The notes under the pieces: model-generated
What the model was told of the DNA's origin: nothing
The model's database searches: none
Seen by the model: only the letters and a program-made list of their open reading frames with translations
Translations under genes and position numbers: made by a program
Shown: piece by piece, positions 24,638 to 33,026 of the stretch
Layout of the letters: each line of letters begins with the position of its first letter
Numbering within the stretch: the stretch's first letter is position 1
DNA from: G965215225 sp965215225
GTDB taxonomy: Bacteria > Pseudomonadota > Gammaproteobacteria > CBDBNL01 > JAAOII01
Direction of reading: 5' to 3'
Length of the DNA stretch: 64,000 nt
Assembly (NCBI GenBank): GCA_965215225.1
Contig: OZ244039.1
Span: 372,001-436,000, forward strand

Positions 24638-26518
24638 ATGATAAAAAATCTTTTCATATCTAGCGTGACCAGGTTCCGCTTCTTCAATATTGCGAATACC
24701 TCGCTTTTTGATTTCTCTTATCTCGCTTTGTCTATGTCTTCCTTGAGCAGCTGCTATGCCCCCCGTTTGTCTAGTTCGGTGCGGGGTCTTCTTTTGTTCT
24801 CTGTGTCCCTTCTTCAGATTTTGCGAGGCAGGCGGTTTCTCTTCTTTCTAGTTGGGGCGGGGTTCTTATTAATTGTTCTTACTGCATGTAGTGGAGGAGA
24901 CGGAGCAGATAGTTCTTCGAATACCGACATTTCTATCAGGGAGTTAGATTGCTCAGCTGTGACAGATGAAGATTGCGATGACGATGGCCATAACGACGAT
25001 GTAGACATAGATGATGATGGTGACGGGTTGATAGAGATAAGGACGGCGGAGGAATTGGATTCAGTGAGGTATGCTCTGAGAGGCAATGGGCAGAGGTCAT
25101 CGGCGGATGCGGCACTTGACACCACTGGCTGTGGGAATGGCGATACTATCACTTTCTGCTCTGGCTATGAGCTGGATGCGAATATAAGTCTTGCAACCTA
25201 TGCGAATGCAGATAGCGGCAAAGGCTGGCAACCCTTGGGGCATGATAACGATAGTTCTACCGAGGGATGTCAAGGAGCTGCTTTTAGTGGGGTTTTTGAA
25301 GGTAATGGTTTTAGGATTAGTAATTTAACCATTAATCGTCCGAATGAAGATTGTGTGGGCTTGTTTGGGCATACGGTTGAGCATTCAGAGTTGGAGATTT
25401 TTCGTAATATTAATCTTTATGCTGAGACAATAGTAGGCGATGATAATGTGGGGAGTTTGGTAGGGTATATGGTAAATGCTACGATTAGTTCTTCTTTTAT
25501 CAGCATTGGTAATATCAGCGGGAAAACTAATCTAGGCGGTCTGGTGGGGTTTGGTCAAGGTGCTGAGATTCTTTCTTCATCGGTTGAGGCGGGTGAGGTG
25601 ATAGGGAGTAGTGATGATATAGGTGGTCTGGTGGGGTTTGGTGAGGAATCTCGGGTTTATTCTTCTTCGGTGGTGGCAGCTGAGGTGAGCGGGAAGCAGA
25701 ATCTAGGTGGTCTGGCGGGGCATGGTGCGAATGCTCGGGTTTATTCTTCTTCGGTTGTGGTGGGTGAGGTGAGCGGGACTGGTGATGCTGTAGGCGGTCT
25801 GGTGGGGACTGGTGGTTCTTCGGGGGCTGGTATTGAGATTCATTCTTCATCGGTTGTGGTGGGTGAGGTGAGTGGGAGTAGTAGTGTAGGCGGTCTGGTG
25901 GGGACTGGTGAAGGTATTCTGGTTTATTCTTCTTTGGCTGTGGCAGCTGAGGTGAGCGGGAGTATTAATATAGGCGGTCTGGTGGGGTATGGTGCTTTAG
26001 CTGAGATTCATTCTTCATTGGTTGTGGTGGGTAATTTGAGTGGGAATAATAATGTAGGCGGTCTGGCGGGAGTCTTTGACAGTGGTAAGGTTGCTTATTC
26101 TTACGTAGTTTCAGGCAGTAATACTTCTATGCTGGGAGGGCAAGGAAGCGGGGATGGAGTTGCTTCCTATTGGGACAGTGATACTAGCGGTGTCAATAAT
26201 GGAAGCTTTGGCGAAGCTAAGACCAGCAATGAGCTTCGCAGCCCGACTCGCTATGAGGGGATTTATAACGATTGGGATAGTCATACAAATATATTTAACG
26301 ATGGGAATGACGAGCCCTTGGCTGTCTGGTGTGATAAGGATAATAGTGGGAGCATTGAGGCAGATGAACGAACCCCTGCCAATCGCGTTTGGGATTTCGG
26401 CAGTTCCAGTCAGTATCCTGCCATTCGCTGCACTCCGCTAGCCCCTGATGACTGGCGTGATTGGTGGTCTTTGGATGGGACGACTGGCAAGCCCAAACTA
26501 GACCAAACTTTGCCTTAA
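24638..26518 (+). CDS. GLUG-repeat lipoprotein B, in frame without a long C tract
   Basis: This 626-residue protein reads continuously from the leader ATG at 24638 (MIKNLFISSVTR) through only six C, at the site where paralogues have long tracts, to the lipobox LTAC near residue 84. This supports translation of the leader in the family. A Gly/Ser linker, DIDDDGDGLIEI calcium-type motif, eight GLUG-like repeats and the C-terminal region follow (YWDSDTSG, EF-hand-like DKDNSGSIEADE, WRDWWSLDG). It sits between the restriction-modification genes and the methyltransferase fusions, inside the insert separating rplY from prs. Confidence 0.85.
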   Translation: MIKNLFISSVTRFRFFNIANTSLFDFSYLALSMSSLSSCYAPRLSSSVRGLLLFSVSLLQILRGRRFLFFLVGAGFLLIVLTACSGGDGADSSSNTDISIRELDCSAVTDEDCDDDGHNDDVDIDDDGDGLIEIRTAEELDSVRYALRGNGQRSSADAALDTTGCGNGDTITFCSGYELDANISLATYANADSGKGWQPLGHDNDSSTEGCQGAAFSGVFEGNGFRISNLTINRPNEDCVGLFGHTVEHSELEIFRNINLYAETIVGDDNVGSLVGYMVNATISSSFISIGNISGKTNLGGLVGFGQGAEILSSSVEAGEVIGSSDDIGGLVGFGEESRVYSSSVVAAEVSGKQNLGGLAGHGANARVYSSSVVVGEVSGTGDAVGGLVGTGGSSGAGIEIHSSSVVVGEVSGSSSVGGLVGTGEGILVYSSLAVAAEVSGSINIGGLVGYGALAEIHSSLVVVGNLSGNNNVGGLAGVFDSGKVAYSYVVSGSNTSMLGGQGSGDGVASYWDSDTSGVNNGSFGEAKTSNELRSPTRYEGIYNDWDSHTNIFNDGNDEPLAVWCDKDNSGSIEADERTPANRVWDFGSSSQYPAIRCTPLAPDDWRDWWSLDGTTGKPKLDQTLP

Positions 26519-27310
26519 ATTTTCTTTTCTAGCTAGGAGGATAGGACGACCGCTAAACCCAAACTAAACCGAACCCATTTAGACGACAGTTTCCCTCCTT
26601 AATAACACTGATAACAGTAAGATTAACAACTTGCTTTAACTTAGGCCCTCGGCCTCAACGGAAGCGGAAGCGGCTAGGAGAGGCTTACTCTAACCAAACC
26701 AATTTAGGTGAGCAGTTTCCCTCCTTTAATAATATTGATAACAATAAAACTGATAGACTTGCTTTGACTAGGCGCCTAGATTCAATCGAAGCGGCTAGGA
26801 CAACTACACTCTAACCAGACCCATTTGGATAAGCGGTTTCCCTCCTTAATAACACTGATAACAGTAAAACTAACAACTTGCTTTGACTTAGGCCCTCGGC
26901 CTCAACGGAAGCGGCTAGGACGGGCAAACCCCAACCAGACCCATTTAGCCAAGCTGCTTTTCTTCCCATATAGATGCCTGGCTTTGATTGGTCTCTCAGC
27001 CAGAACCGAAAACCCCAACCAGATCCATTTAGCAACCTGCTTTTCTTCCTATTATAGATGCCTGGCTTTGATTGGTCTCTCAGCCAGAACCGAAAACCCC
27101 AACCAGACCCATCTAGGTAATCTGCTTTTCTTCCTAAATAATATTGATAACAATAAAACTGATAGACTTGCTTTGACTAGGCGCCTAGATTCAATCGAAG
27201 CGGCTAGGACAGGCAAGCCCCAACCAGACCCATTTAGATGAGTGGTTTTCCTCCTTTAATAGAGATAAAAATAGAGATAAGCGGATACCTGGCTTTGACT
27301 AGTTTCTAAA
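26519..27310 (+). repeat. Tail repeats downstream of lipoprotein B
   Basis: There is no gene here. Degenerate units of about 60-110 bases alternate, with recurring words CCAACCAGACCCATTTAG, AAGCGGCTAGGA and GATGCCTGGCTTTGATTGG, related to the 3' end of the lipoprotein genes. A block near 26,700-26,820 recurs near 27,130-27,250. Confidence 0.7.
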
Positions 27311-27313
27311 CTC

Positions 27314-28567
27314 TCATTGAGCTGGCTTCCAGCGCCTTACCTTTTTCTTTATCTCATCAATAGTAGCCGTGACCCATTCTTTCTCACGGGGGTATTCTTG
27401 GTGGATGTAGTGTTCTATCTCACGGTAGTGGATTGTTTTATACTTCCACACCACTTCGGTGGGTTTCGGCGCTTGAGCCATCACACTTTTGGCGCGGCTC
27501 TCGGGGTTCTTGGATACTCCCACCTTTACTTGATTAGGCAATAGTTCATTCCTCATAATATACACATAGCCTGTTTCTTTGGTGTCTTCCTTGCCTCGTT
27601 TAGGCGGGGTTGTGCTAAAGTTCGGCTCGCCTCTAAAAAGGTCGGTTGGCACTTCTTTAGCTAAGCGCATCTTTACCAATTCATAGGCTTTTAGTGAGAC
27701 ATCTATGCCTATCCAGGTGCGGCCCAATTTTTCGGCTGCCACACAAGTAGTGGCGCAGCCACAGAAGGGGTCTAGGACCAGGTCTCCTTTGTTGCTGCTG
27801 GCTGTTATAATGCGTTCTAATAGTGCTAAGGGTTTTTGGGTTGGATAGCCTACTCTTTCTTTGCTGACATTTATAACAGGCTTTAAGTTTTCATCGTTAA
27901 TATTACTTCCTGTATCCCAAACATCGCGCACCAATACTTTCACAATATATTTTCCCGCCGCATTTTTTACTACATTTGAAACAAAGAAGGGCTTGCTGTA
28001 AAGCAGCTGTTCGGTTAGAGAGTTAAAGGTAATTTGCTTTTCATTTTTAGCATAGTAGAGTATAGAGTCATGCTTTTTAGGAAATCCCTTTTTGCTTGCA
28101 CCACCTGTTCTATATCCCCAAATAATTTCATTTCTAAACTGCTTCTCACCGAAGATACAATCTAAAACCAGCTTCAAATAATGGCTCATAGTTTGATCAC
28201 AATGGAGATAGAGGCTACCAGTAGGCTTTAATATTCTTTGTATCTCCATCAGGCGAATAGCCATATAGACACAATAACAATAGTTATATAATCCGCCAAA
28301 CTCTTTTATGCCAGCGAGTAGGGTATAAAGTCTGTAATTGTCCCGTTCTATGCTATTAACCCACTCATCCTTCAGATCTTCCTCACGGAAGATATCTTTG
28401 AACTCGGCTCCTTCGGCTGAACTGCCAATAGGGGCGGCAAAAATTTTATTCTTATTGAATGGCGGGTCTAAATAGATCAAATCCACACATCCGCTATTCA
28501 TCCCTTTTAAGATGTCTAGGTTGTCGCGACAAAAGATAGTGCGCGGGGTTACATTTAATCTGCTCAT
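27314..28567 (-). CDS. DNA methyltransferase fused to a GIY-YIG-like (T5orf172) domain, paralogue 1
   Basis: This 417-residue protein has an N-terminal amino methyltransferase with catalytic motif DPPF (YLDPPFNKNK, about residue 33) and the AdoMet motif LDPFCGCATTCVAAE (about 262), typical of N6-adenine beta-class enzymes. A variable target-recognition region (about 150-230) lies between. Residues 330-417 form a T5orf172-type GIY-YIG-like module (GYVYIMRN, VKVGVSKNPESRA, HYREIEHYIHQEY). A single chain combining modification and nuclease is likely, though nuclease activity is inferred. A tandem paralogue lies 69 bases upstream. Confidence 0.82.
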   Translation of the reverse strand: MSRLNVTPRTIFCRDNLDILKGMNSGCVDLIYLDPPFNKNKIFAAPIGSSAEGAEFKDIFREEDLKDEWVNSIERDNYRLYTLLAGIKEFGGLYNYCYCVYMAIRLMEIQRILKPTGSLYLHCDQTMSHYLKLVLDCIFGEKQFRNEIIWGYRTGGASKKGFPKKHDSILYYAKNEKQITFNSLTEQLLYSKPFFVSNVVKNAAGKYIVKVLVRDVWDTGSNINDENLKPVINVSKERVGYPTQKPLALLERIITASSNKGDLVLDPFCGCATTCVAAEKLGRTWIGIDVSLKAYELVKMRLAKEVPTDLFRGEPNFSTTPPKRGKEDTKETGYVYIMRNELLPNQVKVGVSKNPESRAKSVMAQAPKPTEVVWKYKTIHYREIEHYIHQEYPREKEWVTATIDEIKKKVRRWKPAQ

Positions 28568-28636
28568 TTTTCAGTCTTTTGAAGCACTTATGGATATAAT
28601 TCTTTTTATTCTATATTAACTAAAGCAATCTGATGA

Positions 28637-29941
28637 TTAAGCTGGCTTCCAGCGCCTTATCTTCTTCTTTATCTCATCAATAGTAGCCGTGACCCATTCT
28701 TTCTCACGGGGGTATTCTTGGTGGATGTAGTGTTCTATCTCACGGTAGTGGATTGTTTTATACTTCCACACCACTTCGGTGGGTTTGGGCGCCTGTGCCA
28801 TCACACTTTTGGCGCGGCTCTCGGGGTTCTTGGATACTCCCACCTTTACTTGATTAGGCAATAGTTCATTCCTCATAATATACACATAGCCCGTCTCTTT
28901 GGTGTCTTCCTTGCCTCGTTTAGGCGGGGTTGTGCTAAAGTTCGGCTCGCCTCTAAAAAGGTCGGTTGGCACTTCTTTAGCTAAGCGCATCTTTACCAAT
29001 TCATAGGCTTTTAGTGAGACATCTATGCCTATCCAGGTTCGCCCCAATTTTTCGGCTGCCACACAAGTAGTGGCACAGCCGCAGAAGGGATCTAGGACAA
29101 CACCCCCTTTATTGCTGCTGGCTGTTATAATGCGTTCTAATAGTGCTAAGGGTTTTTGAGTAGGATAACCAGTACGCTCTTTAGAACCAGAACCTATAAC
29201 ATCTATAATCCAAATATCACTGATTCTTTTTCTCCCCGTCTTACCAAACATCACCCCCTTTGCGGTTATATCTAATCCCGCCTTCTTAGCCTTAGCTTTA
29301 TCATAGACCACTAATTTCCCCTTGTAATACTCAAACCCCTTTTCTTGCCTTCTTAGCTGAGCCTTAGAAGGTTTCCAACTCTCGTCTAACAATTCATTAG
29401 AAATAAAAGTATTCCTCTTCGTGTAATAAAATAACGTGTCATGTAGCTTAGGAAAAGATCTGCCTCTCTGTGATAGCCTATTTGGATAATACCAAATAAT
29501 CTCATTTCTAAAATTCTTTTCACCGAATATGCAATCCAATATCAATTTTAAATAATGGCTCATGGTTGGATCACAATGGAGATAGAGACTACCAGTAGGT
29601 TTTAATATTCTTTGTATTTCTATCAGGCGAATAGCCATATAGACACAATAGCAATAGTTATACCTATTACTGAAAGTTTTAATCCCAGCAAGCAGTTCAT
29701 GGAGGTCGGGATTATCTTGTTCTACTTCCCTTACCCACTCATCTTTCACATCTTCCTCACGGAAGATATCTTTGAACTCCGCTCCCTCGGCTGAACTGCC
29801 AATGGGAGCGGCAAAGGTTTTATTCTTATTGAAAGGCGGGTCTAAATAGACCAAATCCACACATTCGCTATTCATCCCTTTTAAGATGTCTAGGTTGTCG
29901 CGACAAAAGATAGTGCGCGGGGTTACATTTAATCTGCTCAT
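28637..29941 (-). CDS. DNA methyltransferase fused to a GIY-YIG-like domain, paralogue 2
   Basis: This 434-residue tandem paralogue of the gene at 27314-28567 is almost identical over the first ~50 residues and over the whole second half, including the AdoMet motif and GIY-YIG-like module. It is unrelated in the central target-recognition region (about 150-245), so the two probably methylate different sequences. The start ATG is at 29941. An IS30-like element begins 34 bases upstream and may have separated the gene from its promoter. Confidence 0.82.
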   Translation of the reverse strand: MSRLNVTPRTIFCRDNLDILKGMNSECVDLVYLDPPFNKNKTFAAPIGSSAEGAEFKDIFREEDVKDEWVREVEQDNPDLHELLAGIKTFSNRYNYCYCVYMAIRLIEIQRILKPTGSLYLHCDPTMSHYLKLILDCIFGEKNFRNEIIWYYPNRLSQRGRSFPKLHDTLFYYTKRNTFISNELLDESWKPSKAQLRRQEKGFEYYKGKLVVYDKAKAKKAGLDITAKGVMFGKTGRKRISDIWIIDVIGSGSKERTGYPTQKPLALLERIITASSNKGGVVLDPFCGCATTCVAAEKLGRTWIGIDVSLKAYELVKMRLAKEVPTDLFRGEPNFSTTPPKRGKEDTKETGYVYIMRNELLPNQVKVGVSKNPESRAKSVMAQAPKPTEVVWKYKTIHYREIEHYIHQEYPREKEWVTATIDEIKKKIRRWKPA

Positions 29942-29974
29942 TTTTCAGCGTTTGAAGCACTGTATATCCGGTAA

Positions 29975-31053
29975 ATTCCCACCATCAGTGCAACACCTCG
30001 TTGACGGGATTATATAATCCCATCCAAGAAAATTGACCACGGGGTATTACAATGGATAAACAGCATTATACCCACCTTTCAAAGAAAGGAATAGCAATGA
30101 TAGAAAAAATGGGGAGGGAAGGAAAGAGTATACGCTTTATAGCTCGATGCTTAGATCCTTGTCCTTCTACTATTAGCCGAGAAATTCAGCGCAATAGCGG
30201 GAAGCGCGGCGCCCGTCTTTACAAGCGCATAAAGTAAGCCAAGCCCGACAGTTAGAACGTTCTTACTACCAGGTTCTAACGGAACGGAAGAAGCAAGAAG
30301 TGCGCTCTTTATTAGAGATCCAATGGAGTCCAGATCAGATTGCGAAGCGCGGGCGTCTTATAGGGAAGCCCTTTGCTTCTAAAAATGCGCTGTATCGGTG
30401 GATCGCAAAGGATCGCAAAGCGGGCGGTGACCTACATACTTTGCTCCGCAATCGAGGACGCCGCTACGGTCATGGTTATGGACGAAAAACCTATTCGCCG
30501 TGTATTCCAGGACGAATCGGCATCGAAAATCGCCCCGCCATAGTGGAACAACGCACGCGATTAGGCGACTGGGAAGCCGACACCATGCATGGCACCCACC
30601 ATCAAGGATTCTTAGTGACCCTAGTGGATCGAACTTCCCGTTTCACCCTGATAGCCCAGGTGGAGCACAAAGACAAAGTCTCAGTGGAAAAAGCTATCTC
30701 CTCCATGCTCCAATCCATCGCAGACTGGGTCCATAGATCACTTTCGATAATGGCCGCGAGTTCAGCGACCACCAGAAAATAGCCGAGAAACTCAACTGCG
30801 ATACCTACTTTGCCACGCCTTATCGCAGCTGGGAAAGAGGCACCAATGAAAGTATTAATAGACTCATCCGCGAGTATCTGCCGAAAGGAATGTCCTTACG
30901 AAATCTACCCAAAGAAAGGATAACAAAAATCATCAACCGATTGAACAACCGACCACGAAAGTGCCTCGGATTCAAAACTCCCGCCGAAGTGTTCCAACAA
31001 CTTAGCGGGATAAACTATAATTTAGCAACAAGTGTTGCATTCTAGATGGGAAT
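29975..31053 (+). mobile_element. IS30-family insertion sequence
   Basis: The element is about 1,079 bases. Terminal inverted repeats are visible: ATTCCCACCATCAGTG at 29975 and, inverted, the matching end ATTCCCATCTAGAATG at 31053, both continuing to CAACAC. It contains one transposase gene broken by two frameshifts. No clear target-site duplication can be defined. It lies between the second methyltransferase fusion and prs. Confidence 0.88.
30052..31045 (+). pseudogene. IS30-family transposase, two frameshifts
   Basis: The N-terminal helix-turn-helix (SIRFIARCLDPCPSTISRE) is in frame 1, the central part (LLEIQWSPDQIAKRG, GDWEADT) in frame 0 and the C-terminal part (TFDNGREF, WERGTNESINRL) in frame 2. 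Together they restore a typical IS30 DDE transposase of about 330 residues with all three acidic residues (D of GDWEADT, D of FDNGREF, E of WERGTNE). The frame changes lie near 30220 and 30735. The copy is inactive as it stands. Confidence 0.88.
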
Positions 31054-31158
31054 CTGCCTTCTACTGATGCTATTGAGCTGTATTCCTTTGATAGTTATTG
31101 AACTGGCAGAACTAGCTATTCATCTTTTGTTAATTGAGTGCTAGTTGAGATAGGCTTG

Positions 31159-32121
31159 CTAAAAGAGTTCCATAAGGGATTGTTCCATACTGACTCGCTT
31201 GACTGACTCAGCCAACATTGAGGCAAGAGAGATTTGCTTAATCTTATGGCATTGCCGAGCTTCATCATCAAGCGGAATGGTATCCATCACTATTAAGGAA
31301 TCTAATGGAGAGTTTTCAATGTTGTCAAGCGCCTTGCCAGATAAGACCGGATGGACTACATAGCTGATTACCTGATTGGCGCCATTTTCCTTCAAGGCAG
31401 CGGCTGCGTTGCATATGGTGCCAGCCGTGTCTATCAAATCATCAACCAGAATACATCGGCGGCCTTCAACATTACCAATCACATTCATCACTTCGGAATG
31501 ATTGGGGGCTGGGCGTCTTTTGTCAATGATAGCAAGATTGCTGTTCTCAAACATTCTGGCAAAGGCACGGGCGCGCAAGACTCCTCCTATGTCCGGCGAA
31601 ACCACAGTGGTATCGCCTTGGACTGTCTTTCTTAGATGCTCTACTTGAATGCGGGTGCTATATACATTGTCCACTGGGATACGGAAGAACCCTTGTATTT
31701 GGTCGGCATGTAAATCGACGGTGAGGACTCGATTGATGCCAGCTTGGCTAATCATATCGGCTACCACTCGGGCACTGATAGGAACTCGTTGAGAACGCGG
31801 CCGCCGATCCTGGCGCGCATAACCGAAATAGGGAATCACTGCGGTTATGCGAGTAGCCGATGCTCTGCGGGCAGCATCTGCCATAAGCAGCATTTCCATT
31901 AGATGGAAGTTGGGGTGCTTACAGGTGGATTGAATGATGAATACATCTTTGCCGCGAATGTTCTCCTTTATATCCACAGACACCTCACCATCACTGAATC
32001 TGGCAAGTTCTACATTGCCTAATTCAATGTTTAGATTCTTTGCTATGGCAGCGCAGAGCTTCGGGTGAGAACTACCGGCAAAAAGACATATGTCTGAAAT
32101 GGAATATGGCATAGTGATCAT
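31159..32121 (-). CDS. prs: Ribose-phosphate pyrophosphokinase (PRPP synthetase)
   Basis: Prs makes PRPP from ribose 5-phosphate and ATP for nucleotide, histidine and NAD synthesis. The 320-residue protein has the N-terminal LFAGSSHPKL block, FSDGEVSVDIKENIRGKDVFIIQST, the flexible-loop region YARQDRR, and the PRPP-binding motif CILVDDLIDTAGT (about residues 218-230). Starts at 32121 or three codons later are both possible. In many gammaproteobacteria prs is followed directly by rplY and pth; here those genes lie at 21,120-22,377 and 9 kb of accessory DNA intervenes. The bases between the IS element and prs (31054-31158) show no gene. Confidence 0.95.
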   Translation of the reverse strand: MITMPYSISDICLFAGSSHPKLCAAIAKNLNIELGNVELARFSDGEVSVDIKENIRGKDVFIIQSTCKHPNFHLMEMLLMADAARRASATRITAVIPYFGYARQDRRPRSQRVPISARVVADMISQAGINRVLTVDLHADQIQGFFRIPVDNVYSTRIQVEHLRKTVQGDTTVVSPDIGGVLRARAFARMFENSNLAIIDKRRPAPNHSEVMNVIGNVEGRRCILVDDLIDTAGTICNAAAALKENGANQVISYVVHPVLSGKALDNIENSPLDSLIVMDTIPLDDEARQCHKIKQISLASMLAESVKRVSMEQSLMELF

Positions 32122-32211
32122 TTATCATCATTCTACAATAGTAGCAATTTTATATCATCCCTAGACAAGAATGAGTTTATTTGATGTCAAAATTGACATA
32201 GTGGTGTCATT

Positions 32212-32580
32212 TTAGACTACAAACGCCTTTGCTAGCTTTCTTAATATAGCTTCTCATTACCCCGTTCGTTTTTGTTGAGGCTACAAACGTCTTTGTTAGC
32301 TTCCTTAATATAGCTTCTCATCGCCCCGTTCGTTTTTGTTGAGACTAAAGCGCTTTTGTTAGCTTCCTTAATATAGATTCTCATTACCCCGTTCGTTTTT
32401 GTTGAGGCTACAAACGCCTTTGCTAGCTTTCTTAATATAGCTTCTCATTACCCCATTCGTTTTTGTTGAGGCTACAAACGTCTTTTCTAGCTTCCTTAAT
32501 ATAGCTTCTCATTATCCCATTCGTTTTTGTTGAGGCTACAAACGCCTTTGCTAGCTTTCTTAATATAGCTTGTTGCATTA
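32212..32580. repeat. 64-base tandem repeat array
   Basis: Five full copies and a partial sixth of a 64-base unit beginning CTACAAACGCCTTTGCTAGC and containing CTTAATATAGCTTCTCATT and CGTTTTTGTTGAGG. Copies differ by a few substitutions. It precedes the 52-base promoter-like array upstream of lipoprotein C. No coding potential is seen. Confidence 0.88.
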
Positions 32581-32594
32581 TGCTAATGTTCTCT

Positions 32595-32950
32595 TCTCAC
32601 CTCAAATATAGTCGGACTATAATAAAGCATAAAGTTGATGTTTTGTCCTCACCTCAAATATAGTCGGACTATAATAAAGCATAGAGTTGATGCTTTGCCT
32701 TCACCTCAAATATAGTCGGACTATAATAAAGCATAGAGTTGATGCTTTGCCCTCACCATAAATATAGTCGGACTATAATAAAGCATAGAGTTGATGCTTT
32801 GCCCTCACCTCAAATATAGTCGGACTATAATAAAGCATAGAGTTGATGCTTTGCCCTCACCTCAAATATAGTCGGACTATAATAAAGCATAGAGTTGATG
32901 CTTTGTCCTCACCTCAAATATAATTGGGTTATAATAAAACATAGTGTTGA
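32595..32950 (+). promoter_or_regulatory. 52-base tandem array, each unit with a palindrome overlapping a TATAAT box
   Basis: Seven tandem units of about 52 bases; the last is degenerate. Each intact unit holds the palindrome TATAGTCGGACTATA, whose right arm runs into TATAAT (GGACTATAATAAAGC). This looks like a repeated promoter with an overlapping operator, facing lipoprotein C. The words GGACTATAATAAA also occur in the promoter region of the coiled-coil genes at the window start. Remaining bases to 33026 have no other feature. Confidence 0.7.
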
Positions 32951-33026
32951 GACTTCCTACCTTTCGGCAGCTTTTCATTGTGGCGTTCTTTGAGTCTCGT
33001 CTCTTTCACGGCCCCGTGTTCTCTTT

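Noticed and set aside
32212..32950. CRISPR array
   Set aside because: The repeats are directly adjacent without unique spacers, and no cas genes are present; they are ordinary tandem repeats.
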